From a virus: a stretch of 21,390 nt of DNA. The DNA lies in the IMG/VR virus record IMGVR_UViG_3300031772_006020, positions 1-21,390 of that record; one strand, written 5' to 3'. The notes under the pieces were generated by a model that did not search any database, was not told the origin of the DNA, and was given only the letters and a program-made list of their open reading frames with translations. Below are positions 14,516-20,608 of the stretch, in pieces (position 1 is the stretch's first letter; the number at the start of each line of letters is the position of its first letter). A program made the position numbers and the translations under genes.

Positions 14516-14638
14516 GCGTCAGTAGCTCAATTAGGGAGAATGGTTTATGCTTGCGCAGCATAGATGACTATTCCGTAGAAGGAGCACCTACTATTTAAGT
14601 AGGAGGATGTGTGGTGCAAATCCACACCTGGCGCCCCA
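14516..14638 (+). tRNA. tRNA-like gene with ~45-nt D-loop insertion (anticodon UUU?)
   Basis: Acceptor GCGTCAG (14516-14522) pairs with CTGGCGC (14628-14634), followed by C73 and CCA. D-stem GCTC (14525-14528) pairs with GAGC (14582-14585), but the loop between is 53 nt instead of about 8-11. Anticodon stem CCTAC/GTAGG is perfect with loop TATTTAA (TTT at 34-36, but A at position 33). The variable loop is 5 nt, and the T stem GTGTGG/CCACAC is 6 bp with loop TGCAAAT. The inserted part has its own hairpin, TATGC-TTGCGCA-GCATA, which looks like a second anticodon arm. Possibly a fusion of two tRNA halves. Function is uncertain. Confidence 0.5.
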
Positions 14639-14640
14639 AT

Positions 14641-14711
14641 GCTTTTATAGCTCAAAGGAAGAGCAACTGTCTCTAAAACAGGGTATGCGATGTCGGGATT
14701 CGCTAGAAGCG
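14641..14711 (+). tRNA. tRNA with CUA anticodon (amber suppressor)
   Basis: It starts 2 nt after the preceding tRNA. Acceptor GCTTTTA pairs with TAGAAGC; D stem GCTC/GAGC; anticodon stem ACTGT/ACAGG (outer pair A-G) with loop CTCTAAA, anticodon CTA, which reads UAG. The T arm GCGAT/TTCGC has one T-T mismatch and the atypical loop GTCGGGA. G73 is followed by CTA instead of CCA. The amino acid carried cannot be told from sequence alone. Confidence 0.6.
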
Positions 14712-14723
14712 CTAAAGGTCAAA

Positions 14724-15041
14724 ATGGAATGGACTAGAGTTAAAAATATTACTCCTTATATTAAATCTGGAGATTATCTTTCTGATGAGGAAGATTTCTC
14801 TTTATGTAGAAGGCTTTACTCTCCTAAAGATAAAAAATACCCTCTATTTTCTATAGGCATAGATGCTAACACATCATATGTAATTAAAAGGCCATTTATT
14901 GGTATTAAAATTAGTTTTTCCTGTAAAAATAAACGCGGAGAGTGGTGGGATGAGAAATCAGATTTATCATGTCTTCCATTAGAGCTTTTTGATGATCTAA
15001 AAGAAATGATGGATGAAGTAGTTACTAAAATAAAGAAATGA
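14724..15041 (+). CDS. Unknown 105-residue protein
   Basis: AAAGG (14714-14718) lies 5 nt before ATG 14724. The longer in-frame start at 14607 is rejected because it runs through two tRNA genes. The product has a Tyr/Asp-rich N-terminus, beta-rich centre (FSIGIDANTSYVIKRPFIGIKISF) and C-terminal acidic helix (LFDDLKEMMDEVVTK). No domain is recognised. Confidence 0.6.
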   Translation: MEWTRVKNITPYIKSGDYLSDEEDFSLCRRLYSPKDKKYPLFSIGIDANTSYVIKRPFIGIKISFSCKNKRGEWWDEKSDLSCLPLELFDDLKEMMDEVVTKIKK

Positions 15042-15048
15042 GATTATT

Positions 15049-15159
15049 ATGGTAGTATTGACCTGTCTTGGTGTTTCGTTAGTTGGTGGAGTTATCTTAG
15101 GTGTAGGCTGGCGAGTTGTCGAGTCTTTCTTTGAGAGACGTGCAAATAAGCCTGAATAA
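15049..15159 (+). CDS. 36-residue single-span membrane peptide
   Basis: ATG follows the previous TGA by 7 nt. The product has one hydrophobic span (about residues 2-22: TCLGVSLVGGVILGVGW) and a short charged tail ending ERRANKPE. Such peptides are common in phages and are usually uncharacterised. Support is the clean hydrophobic helix and fit in the operon spacing; there is no strong ribosome-binding site. Confidence 0.5.
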   Translation: MVVLTCLGVSLVGGVILGVGWRVVESFFERRANKPE

Positions 15160-15166
15160 GACACAT

Positions 15167-15241
15167 GGGCCGTTAGCTCAATCCGGTAGAGCGGGTAAGT
15201 TCTAATTTTCCTGGTTGCGGGTTCAATTCCCGCACGGCCCT
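15167..15241 (+). tRNA. tRNA-Arg(UCU)
   Basis: Acceptor GGGCCGT/ACGGCCC is perfect. D stem GCTC/GAGC with GG in the loop, and T stem GCGGG/CCCGC with loop TTCAATT, are canonical. The anticodon stem GGTAA/TTTTC has a T-T mismatch and one G-T pair; loop GTTCTAA gives TCT. A one-base shift would place CTA (amber) in the anticodon but needs an extra base before the stem, so Arg is preferred. T73 is followed by CTA, not CCA. Confidence 0.75.
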
Positions 15242-15250
15242 CTAATATCG

Positions 15251-15261
15251 TGATATATAAT
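15251..15261 (+). promoter_or_regulatory. TGATATATAAT promoter motif
   Basis: This is identical to the motif at 16809-16819 and at the same distance (5 nt) from the following ATG. It lies just after tRNA-Arg. TATAAT ending at 15261 predicts a start at or very near the ATG at 15267, so the mRNA may be leaderless. Confidence 0.5.
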
Positions 15262-15266
15262 TTATT

Positions 15267-15440
15267 ATGACTAGAACAGAAATGCAATCGAGGGTTACCG
15301 CTCTCAGGGAAGAGTTAGAAAATAGAGTTAAGTATGGCACTGTAAAGATTGCCGATGCTGACGGAACGCCCGTTTCCACTGAAAAGCTTCAGAACGAGAT
15401 GTATTCCTTAATATATAAATTGAGCAAGCGTGAAGCTTAA
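15267..15440 (+). CDS. Unknown 57-residue protein
   Basis: The short, charged, helical protein runs MTRTEMQSRVTALREELENR, then VKYGTVKIADADGTPVS, a probable beta hairpin, then a helix ending YKLSKREA. There is no Shine-Dalgarno sequence; the TGATATATAAT motif lies 5 nt upstream. It overlaps the next gene by 11 nt. No family is recognised. Confidence 0.6.
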   Translation: MTRTEMQSRVTALREELENRVKYGTVKIADADGTPVSTEKLQNEMYSLIYKLSKREA

Positions 15441-15897
15441 GCTAACCATTGAACTTGTTCCAAAATCTTGTTGGTTTTCTAATGTGCGCTCGTCTGTTAC
15501 CAAAAAACAATGGGACGCAATTAAGTCTACAGTTTCAACTAAAGCATATAATGTTTGCGAGATATGTGGTGGCGTTGGCCCCAAACATCCCGTTGAATGT
15601 CATGAAATTTGGAATTACAACGACAAAAAATTGATACAAAAATTAGTTGGCATGGTGGCCTTGTGCCCCGACTGTCATATGGTTAAACATATGGGACTCG
15701 CCCGCGTACAAGGGCGGGAGGTAAAAGCCACAAAGCATTTCATGAAGATCAATAAGCTTTCATATCAAGAAGCTAACGATATTATTGACGAGGCTTTCGT
15801 AGTCTGGCTCGAACGCAGCAACAAGACTTGGAAATTAGACATTACACATTTAGAAGAATACGGAATAGATTCTAAAAACATAAGAAAGATACTATAA
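15430..15897 (+). CDS. HNH-type endonuclease
   Basis: The start is GTG at 15430, since TGA is in frame at 15421 and the N-terminus KLTIELVPKSCWFSNVRS fits the family. The 155-residue product has a zinc/HNH core: CEIC (C43, C46), ECHEIWNY (H58, E59), then VALCPDCHMVKHMG (C79, C82, H83, H87). The C-terminal helices (YQEANDIIDEAFVVWLERS) complete a domain seen in phage and bacterial HNH proteins. It lies downstream of tRNA-Arg and upstream of IF3. DNA cleavage is the likely role; homing activity is inferred. Confidence 0.82.
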   Translation: MKLKLTIELVPKSCWFSNVRSSVTKKQWDAIKSTVSTKAYNVCEICGGVGPKHPVECHEIWNYNDKKLIQKLVGMVALCPDCHMVKHMGLARVQGREVKATKHFMKINKLSYQEANDIIDEAFVVWLERSNKTWKLDITHLEEYGIDSKNIRKIL

Positions 15898-15903
15898 GAG
15901 AAT

Positions 15904-16440
15904 ATGCAACCCAATCAAGCCGCGCAGACACAGACACGCATACGCATTAATAATCAAATTCGCATCCCCCAAATAAGAGTTGTCGCCAGCGATGGAGAAA
16001 ACTTGGGAGTGATGGATACTTGGCAAGCCCTTAAGATGGCTCAAGACCAAGCACTAGACTTAGTAGAGATTAATCCTAGGGCGGTACCGCCTGTCTGTAA
16101 GATTATGGATTATGGTAAGTTTAAGTACGAAGAAAAGAAAAAAGTTCAAGCTGCCAAGAAAAATCAGCAGACACAAGAACTTAAAGAGCTAACATTTAGG
16201 CCCAATACAGATCAGAACGATCTGTCTCATAAGCTTGAGCAAGCCAAAGGATTTTTAGAGGAAGGCAATCGAGTTAAGTTTACCATTCGCTTTAGAGGTC
16301 GTGAGATTACTCACCCTCAAGTTGGTAAAGATAAGTTAGATTGGATGTTACTTGGACTTGTAGGATTGATAACTGAACAGCATCCAATTCTTTTAGAGGG
16401 CAAGTTTTTATCAATGATCGTGGCGCCCATAAAGAAATGA
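15904..16440 (+). CDS. infC: Translation initiation factor IF-3
   Basis: The 178-residue product is a complete two-domain IF3. The N-domain (about 12-80) has RINNQIRIPQIRVV, LGVMDTWQALKMAQ, LDLVEINPRAVPPVCKIMDY and GKFKYEEKKK. The lysine-rich linker is about 80-93. The C-domain runs from KELTFRPNTD with VKFTIRFRGREITH (124-137). IF3 binds the 30S subunit, checks the initiator tRNA and start codon, and keeps subunits apart. A phage copy could favour phage mRNAs, for example leaderless ones, or replace the host factor (inference). The stop overlaps the EF-Tu-like gene (ATGA). Confidence 0.95.
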   Translation: MQPNQAAQTQTRIRINNQIRIPQIRVVASDGENLGVMDTWQALKMAQDQALDLVEINPRAVPPVCKIMDYGKFKYEEKKKVQAAKKNQQTQELKELTFRPNTDQNDLSHKLEQAKGFLEEGNRVKFTIRFRGREITHPQVGKDKLDWMLLGLVGLITEQHPILLEGKFLSMIVAPIKK

Positions 16441-16715
16441 AATATAAAGTTTCTTTCACGCTAGGCACTGATTATAAATTTGCTGTAATCAATGGATATA
16501 GGCCTAATTGGATTGGTAAGCGCAAGCCAGATTATAATTGCGCCCAATTATTATTTGATGATACTAATGTAATTCGACCGGGCGAAACTCGTGAATGCCT
16601 ATTAGAGCCACTTGCCCCAGTATTATGGGTCAATATTGGGCTTAATGATACATTAAAGTGTATGGATGGTTTCAAGCATATTGCTGATGCCGTAGTTATA
16701 GAAATCATAGAATAA
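16437..16715 (+). CDS. Stand-alone EF-Tu domain 3-like protein
   Basis: The 92-residue product resembles the C-terminal beta-barrel of EF-Tu. AVINGYRPNW (residues 16-25) matches the FFNGYRPQFYF strand, NVIRPGETREC (44-54) matches the MPGDNV turn, and the end, GFKHIADAVVIEII, matches the GGRTVGAGVV strand. No GTPase domain is present. In EF-Tu this barrel binds the tRNA T arm and domain 1. Coupled to infC by ATGA overlap and followed at once by a tRNA gene, so a translation-linked role is likely. The assignment is by motif reading and needs a profile search. Confidence 0.5.
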   Translation: MKYKVSFTLGTDYKFAVINGYRPNWIGKRKPDYNCAQLLFDDTNVIRPGETRECLLEPLAPVLWVNIGLNDTLKCMDGFKHIADAVVIEIIE

Positions 16716-16716
16716 T

Positions 16717-16797
16717 GTCCCTGTGGGTCAAAGGATGACCACCAGTTTCCTAAACTGGAGCCAAAAGCTTATGTAGGTTCGAGTCCTACCGGGGATA
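16717..16797 (+). tRNA. tRNA with CCU anticodon and long variable arm
   Basis: D stem GGTC/GACC, anticodon stem CCAGT/ACTGG and T stem GTAGG/CCTAC (loop TTCGAGT) are perfect. Loop TTCCTAA gives anticodon CCT (Arg, AGG). The variable region is 14 nt with a small AGC/GCT stem, a class II feature normally found in Leu, Ser and Tyr tRNAs. Acceptor GTCCCTG/CGGGGAT ends in a G1-U72 pair. A73 is followed by CTA, not CCA. Aminoacylation is therefore uncertain. Confidence 0.7.
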
Positions 16798-16808
16798 CTA
16801 TAAATACT

Positions 16809-16819
16809 TGATATATAAT
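16809..16819 (+). promoter_or_regulatory. TGATATATAAT promoter motif
   Basis: Exact repeat of the 15251 motif, with the same 5-nt gap to the next ATG (16825). It lies directly after a tRNA gene and has no Shine-Dalgarno sequence behind it. A TATAAATA box, the T4-type late promoter core, lies just upstream at 16799-16806. Confidence 0.5.
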
Positions 16820-16824
16820 CTTCC

Positions 16825-17571
16825 ATGAAGACAACTAATGGAATTATACTTGCAGGTGGCACGGGATCAAGATTACTACCTCTAACAAGCGTAGTTAATA
16901 AACATTTGCTTGGCCTTAATGGTAAGTTCATTATTGACTACCCAATCGATACCTTAAAGAAACTTGGTTGCGAAAATATAACCGTCATATTAGGAGGCAG
17001 TCATTTTTCCCAGGTTGTAGGTTATCTTGGTGATGGCAGTAGATACGGATTGAACTTTAATTATGTTTACCAATCCGAGCCCAAAGGAATTGCCCAAGCA
17101 ATATCTTTGTGCAAGAAATTCGTTTCTGATGGCGACTTTTCAGTCTGTCTTGGAGATAATGTTTTTGAGAAAACTCCTCGATGGAGAGTTCAGGAACTAT
17201 ACGCTCCTCGTGCTCAAATTATGTTAGCAAACCACCCAAGCCTTAATCGTTTTGGTGTTGCATCCATTGACAATAATAAAAAGATTGTCAAGATTGAAGA
17301 GAAGCCAAAAGAGCTAGACCATAATTATACTAATATGGCCATTTCTGGCTGTTACCTATTTACTCCCGAGTTTTTTGATTACTTCGATCAAATGAAGCCA
17401 AGTGCTCGTGGTGAATATGAGATTACAGATATTATCAATAAATATATGGAAAATGATAAGTTGTGGTATAGTACGGCCGAGGGACTTTGGAGTGATGCCG
17501 GGACACACGAGTCCATTAGCTATGTAAATCATTATTTCTATCAAAAAGAACATGGAATTACTCAAATCTAA
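16825..17571 (+). CDS. RmlA-like sugar-1-phosphate nucleotidyltransferase
   Basis: The 248-residue product has the pyrophosphorylase signature GIILAGGTGSRLLPLT (6-21) with K26 in NKHLL, CLGDNVF (108-114; metal Asp 111), a KIEEKPKELD segment and C-terminal GLWSDAGTHES, all typical of glucose-1-phosphate thymidylyltransferases and relatives. It would make an NDP-hexose for the RmlD-like reductase at 18272. It begins 5 nt after the promoter motif and may be translated from a leaderless mRNA. It overlaps the next gene by 20 nt. Confidence 0.88.
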   Translation: MKTTNGIILAGGTGSRLLPLTSVVNKHLLGLNGKFIIDYPIDTLKKLGCENITVILGGSHFSQVVGYLGDGSRYGLNFNYVYQSEPKGIAQAISLCKKFVSDGDFSVCLGDNVFEKTPRWRVQELYAPRAQIMLANHPSLNRFGVASIDNNKKIVKIEEKPKELDHNYTNMAISGCYLFTPEFFDYFDQMKPSARGEYEITDIINKYMENDKLWYSTAEGLWSDAGTHESISYVNHYFYQKEHGITQI

Positions 17572-18232
17572 TTTAATTATTGATCCAGAATATAAGCCAT
17601 CATTAAATATGTCTTATATGGATTACTTTAACAGAGCAATGGCATTTACTCAGACTAATTACCATGATCGCTTAGTTAAGACTATAAATACAAATTTCTC
17701 TAAGCTTTCTCCTACTATTTTTTATGAAGAATATACTTGGTCAGTATTGTGTTTGGATAATAATTTTCTTGAAGCTTCACAGCTTATTCCGAATGTAATT
17801 AATCGAATTGCATTATTAGGTCAAAGTTTTTGGAACCTAAATAGTTTTCCAAAGACAGAAGATATTAAACCTAAAATAATGGCAATCATTCATGATGAGA
17901 AAAAATTCAACGCATTGTATAGCTGTGCGGAAACGATGAACAGCGGCATTAAATTGTTTGGGTGGGACACTTACAAACACAATTTCTTAAATTCCCCAGC
18001 AAAGCTATGCGTTCTTCCAGCTATCGGCGTGATGGGGGCTAAGCAGCTCTCCAGAAATATTGGTGCGACCCACGATATTGTTGGGTTTCCATGCATACAA
18101 AAATTAGCTACTCATTGGGGATTTGAGGATGCTACAGCTTTATGTACAGATATAAGCAAGCGTGTTTGTATGCAACCAAAGATCATTGAGGTTATCCTCT
18201 GGTATGCTGCTATGACATTTGATTACTCCTGA
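17552..18232 (+). CDS. Helix-hairpin-helix protein, DNA glycosylase-like (tentative)
   Basis: The 226-residue product has an all-helical C-terminal half: LFGWDTYKHNFLNSPAKL, then LPAIGVMGAKQLSRNIG, the HhH-type turn, then IQKLATHWGF and a final EVILWYAAM helix. The order resembles HhH base-excision glycosylases. The family's catalytic Asp region (KPDRHL-like) reads VGFPCIQ here, so the active-site Asp is not seen. Catalytic activity is doubtful; structure-specific DNA binding is an alternative. It is oddly placed between two sugar-nucleotide genes. I am unsure of this call. Confidence 0.4.
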   Translation: MELLKSNLIIDPEYKPSLNMSYMDYFNRAMAFTQTNYHDRLVKTINTNFSKLSPTIFYEEYTWSVLCLDNNFLEASQLIPNVINRIALLGQSFWNLNSFPKTEDIKPKIMAIIHDEKKFNALYSCAETMNSGIKLFGWDTYKHNFLNSPAKLCVLPAIGVMGAKQLSRNIGATHDIVGFPCIQKLATHWGFEDATALCTDISKRVCMQPKIIEVILWYAAMTFDYS

Positions 18233-18271
18233 TATAGTTAGTATGATTAACATTCACTGATTTGAGGGAAT

Positions 18272-19120
18272 ATGAAAATTTGCACCATTGGGCCTGGCTT
18301 TGTCAGCGACCATTTGCCATACGAGAAAATTACTGATAGATTTGATACTAGCTCTAAAATTATAGATACTTGGCTGGACATACATAAGCCAGATGTATTG
18401 GTTAATTGTATTGGTAAAACGGGGCGCCCTAACATAGATTGGTGTGAAGCTAACAAAGAAGTAACTGCCGTTACGAATGCCGCCTTACCCATGTTGCTTG
18501 CAGAGGCGTGTGCCAAAAAATCAATTCATTTAGTTCAGATAGGATCTGGATGTATTTATTTTGGACAATCTCCTAACACAGTATACTTTCTAAAGGGAAC
18601 AACCGAGCCCGCCACAGATTTGGGCTGGAGAGAAGATGATTTTGCAAATCCAAAATCTTTCTATTCTAAAAGTAAGTATGCTTGCGATTTAATGCTTGGC
18701 GGCATGAGTAATGTAACTGTGCTTCGCATTAGGATGCCAATCTCTACGAAAAATAATCCACGCAATCTAATTAATAAGCTTCGTGGTTATAAACAGATCA
18801 TTGACATTCCTAACTCCATGACTTTCATGGATGACCTAACTCGCTGTGTTGATTGGGCAATTAAGGGCACTCATACAGGGATATTCCATGTCACTAATCC
18901 TGAACCAATAACTGCGGCTCAAGTGATGACAGAGTATCAGAAATACGACCCATCTCATTCATTTGAGATTATTAGTGAGGCACAGCTTGATGGCCTTACA
19001 TTAGCAAAAAGATCGAACTGCATAATTAACAGCGATAAACTTAAGAAAGCTGGCTTCACCATGTCGCCATCTAAAAAAGCATTAGAAATTTGTATGGCCG
19101 AATACGCCAAGAATATTTGA
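18272..19120 (+). CDS. RmlD-like NDP-sugar reductase
   Basis: GAGGG at 18261-18268 region precedes the ATG. The 282-residue extended SDR has VNCIGKTGRPNIDWCE (44-59), close to the NxxGxTGRPNVDWCE motif of rhamnose 3,5-epimerase/4-reductases, VQIGSGCIYFG, catalytic YSKSK (Y131, K135), LRIRMPI and a C-terminal HVTNPEPIT. The N-terminal glycine motif is short (G7, G9). With the RmlA-like gene it could form a 6-deoxy sugar branch fed by the CapD-like dehydratase of region 1 (inference). Confidence 0.85.
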   Translation: MKICTIGPGFVSDHLPYEKITDRFDTSSKIIDTWLDIHKPDVLVNCIGKTGRPNIDWCEANKEVTAVTNAALPMLLAEACAKKSIHLVQIGSGCIYFGQSPNTVYFLKGTTEPATDLGWREDDFANPKSFYSKSKYACDLMLGGMSNVTVLRIRMPISTKNNPRNLINKLRGYKQIIDIPNSMTFMDDLTRCVDWAIKGTHTGIFHVTNPEPITAAQVMTEYQKYDPSHSFEIISEAQLDGLTLAKRSNCIINSDKLKKAGFTMSPSKKALEICMAEYAKNI

Positions 19121-19131
19121 TTGGAGATTAC

Positions 19132-19326
19132 ATGTCTAATAAGAACATTACGATTGATTTGAAAGCAAGAAAAGATAAAGACGGATTAACATTCTATGTT
19201 GGTAAGATTAAAGCTCCAGTTCTAATTGATTGCAAAGATGGGGCAGTTTTTCTTGTATTCGTTTCCGATAAGGGAGATGAACAACTTCAGATTGCTTTGA
19301 TGGATAATAAAGATACCGAGGATTAA
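19132..19326 (+). CDS. Small conserved phage-type protein
   Basis: GGAG (19123-19126) lies 5 nt before ATG 19132; the longer frame from 19090 overlaps the reductase and is rejected. The 64-residue product, with ITIDLKARKDKDGLTFYVGK and LIDCKDGAVFLVFVSD, is an all-beta small domain with a charged C-terminus. It has the look of conserved phage hypothetical proteins. Function unknown. Confidence 0.65.
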   Translation: MSNKNITIDLKARKDKDGLTFYVGKIKAPVLIDCKDGAVFLVFVSDKGDEQLQIALMDNKDTED

Positions 19327-19339
19327 TATTTTGGAGCAA

Positions 19340-19648
19340 ATGAAACATTTCGAAACTTTATGGGAAGAAGGCGAAAAGCTACATGAAAATGATAGTGCAT
19401 CGACCGTGCTTGATGAATTATCTATGAAGATCAATTTGTATAAAATGATTGATTCTAAAATAGAGATTCCAGATTTGGAGCGTCAAAATATAAAATCTCG
19501 CACAATGGGCGAAATTTTACTAACATTAACACAGTTATCTCTCAAGGATAACATAAATGTTTTTGAGGCGCTAAATGTGGCCATTCAATATCGTAGTGCG
19601 GAAATTACTGCAAAGATACCTAAAGACCTAAGATTACCTGGCACTTAA
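19340..19648 (+). CDS. Unknown 102-residue protein
   Basis: ATG 19340 follows GGAG (19333-19336) at short spacing; a TTG at 19331 would add three residues. The product is helical: FETLWEEGEKLHENDSAS, then a central SRTMGEILLTLTQLSLKDNINVFEALN segment. Its stop abuts the convergent gene on the other strand with no gap. No family is recognised. Confidence 0.6.
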   Translation: MKHFETLWEEGEKLHENDSASTVLDELSMKINLYKMIDSKIEIPDLERQNIKSRTMGEILLTLTQLSLKDNINVFEALNVAIQYRSAEITAKIPKDLRLPGT

Positions 19649-19999
19649 TTATTGTGGAGTCGCAACAATATCAGTAAGCACTTCAACATTAAGATTTGGG
19701 AAGTTCTTTTTGACTTGTGTAGAAAATGCATGAGTTAAATAATCACTAACTTGTTTTGATGGAACCTCTGCATCTACTCGATATTTATTATCTCCCAATG
19801 GAATAATCATTGGAGATTTAATAACTATTTTTTGTCCTGGCCACAATCTGCTTGGACTATTAGATCCAATTACATTCCATAACATAGATAAATGTTGAAC
19901 ATTAGGATCTGCGGCTTGAGCAAATTTAGCTATAATTTTTTGTTGTTTAGCAACTACTTCTATTAACTTGCTAATAATTTGTTTATCTTTGGAATTCAT
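19649..19999 (-). CDS. Unknown protein with basic amphipathic leader
   Basis: The minus-strand gene is downstream of the Dps-like gene and coupled by an ATGA overlap. The 116-residue product has an N-terminal helical leader, KQIISKLIEVVAKQQKIIAK, ending FAQAADPN, followed by a beta-rich domain with SRLWPGQKIVIKSP and YRVDAEVPSKQVSDYL. The leader resembles those of other proteins in this window. No family is recognised. Confidence 0.6.
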   Translation of the reverse strand: MNSKDKQIISKLIEVVAKQQKIIAKFAQAADPNVQHLSMLWNVIGSNSPSRLWPGQKIVIKSPMIIPLGDNKYRVDAEVPSKQVSDYLTHAFSTQVKKNFPNLNVEVLTDIVATPQ

Positions 20000-20445
20000 T
20001 CTTGCCCCTTTAGAGATTGTTGTAATAAGTAAACTGATTCTTCCCTTTGACTTGCTATTGCCATAATCATATCATCTAAACCAAGTGTCATTTTACCCTC
20101 GGCCTCAAAACAGTCGTAGGCGGCCTGTGAGAACTTTATAAAATCTTTCTCGATGGCAAGGCTCATCTCCGCTGGGGAGCCTTCAAGTTTGCTATACTTT
20201 GACAGAACCTTGTTTAAAAGGTCAGTCTGAGTATCATAGTCGATTGTATCTTCGCCCAAAACCCCCATGAACTTTTCGGCGGCAGTATCTAGGTTTGTTG
20301 AAGCAGATTCATAAATTCTCATAAATAGCAAATGATCCCCATAAAACTCAGAACCCTTAGTTGTCCAGTGATTATGTTGATGAATTAAAGACATAGCTTT
20401 TAAGCTAGCCACATACAACGATGCTATTTTGGTGCATTTATCCAT
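19996..20445 (-). CDS. Dps/ferritin-like protein
   Basis: The 149-residue product is a four-helix ferritin-like protein. H26 in HNHWTTKG, H38 in YGDHLLF, D53 and E57 in LDTAAEKFMG have the same spacing (12, 15, 4) as the ferroxidase residues H51, H63, D78, E82 of E. coli Dps; the fifth residue (D67) is Met here. The long helices after residue 85 complete the fold. It may store iron, protect DNA, or act in the virion. It is divergently transcribed from the HU-like gene, and the control region between them has inverted repeats. Confidence 0.75.
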   Translation of the reverse strand: MDKCTKIASLYVASLKAMSLIHQHNHWTTKGSEFYGDHLLFMRIYESASTNLDTAAEKFMGVLGEDTIDYDTQTDLLNKVLSKYSKLEGSPAEMSLAIEKDFIKFSQAAYDCFEAEGKMTLGLDDMIMAIASQREESVYLLQQSLKGQE

Positions 20446-20478
20446 TAAAACCCACTTGCAAAAGATTACATAATTTCA

Positions 20479-20506
20479 CAAAGATATGTTTTTATTAGTA
20501 TCTTTG
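20479..20506. repeat. Inverted repeat in divergent control region
   Basis: CAAAGATA (20479-20486) and TATCTTTG (20499-20506) are perfect 8-bp inverted arms with a 12-nt AT-rich spacer. The site is 34 nt upstream of the Dps-like start and suits an operator or RNA hairpin. Confidence 0.5.
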
Positions 20507-20590
20507 GGGTAAAATATTGGCGGCTGGCACGGTTGATCGAGATATAACGGCGCCCTAATTTTTGTGTAATAATCGAATTATTTAGAAATC

Positions 20591-20608
20591 GTCGAACTGT
20601 CTCTCGAC
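20591..20608. repeat. Short inverted repeat GTCGA/TCGAC
   Basis: GTCGA (20591-20595) and TCGAC (20604-20608) flank 8 nt. It lies about 60 nt upstream of the HU-like start. No T-run follows on the + strand, so a terminator is unlikely; an operator is possible. Confidence 0.3.

Noticed and set aside
14607-14723. Longer start for the gene at 14724
   Set aside because: Would translate through the 3' part of one tRNA and all of the next.
14997-15287. Minus-strand ORF with GIEPATRKIRT-type text
   Set aside because: It is the antisense of tRNA-Arg and a well-known type of spurious annotation.
16728-16931. Minus-strand ORF over the CCU tRNA
   Set aside because: Antisense tRNA artefact (GRTRTY text) overlapping the start of the RmlA-like gene.
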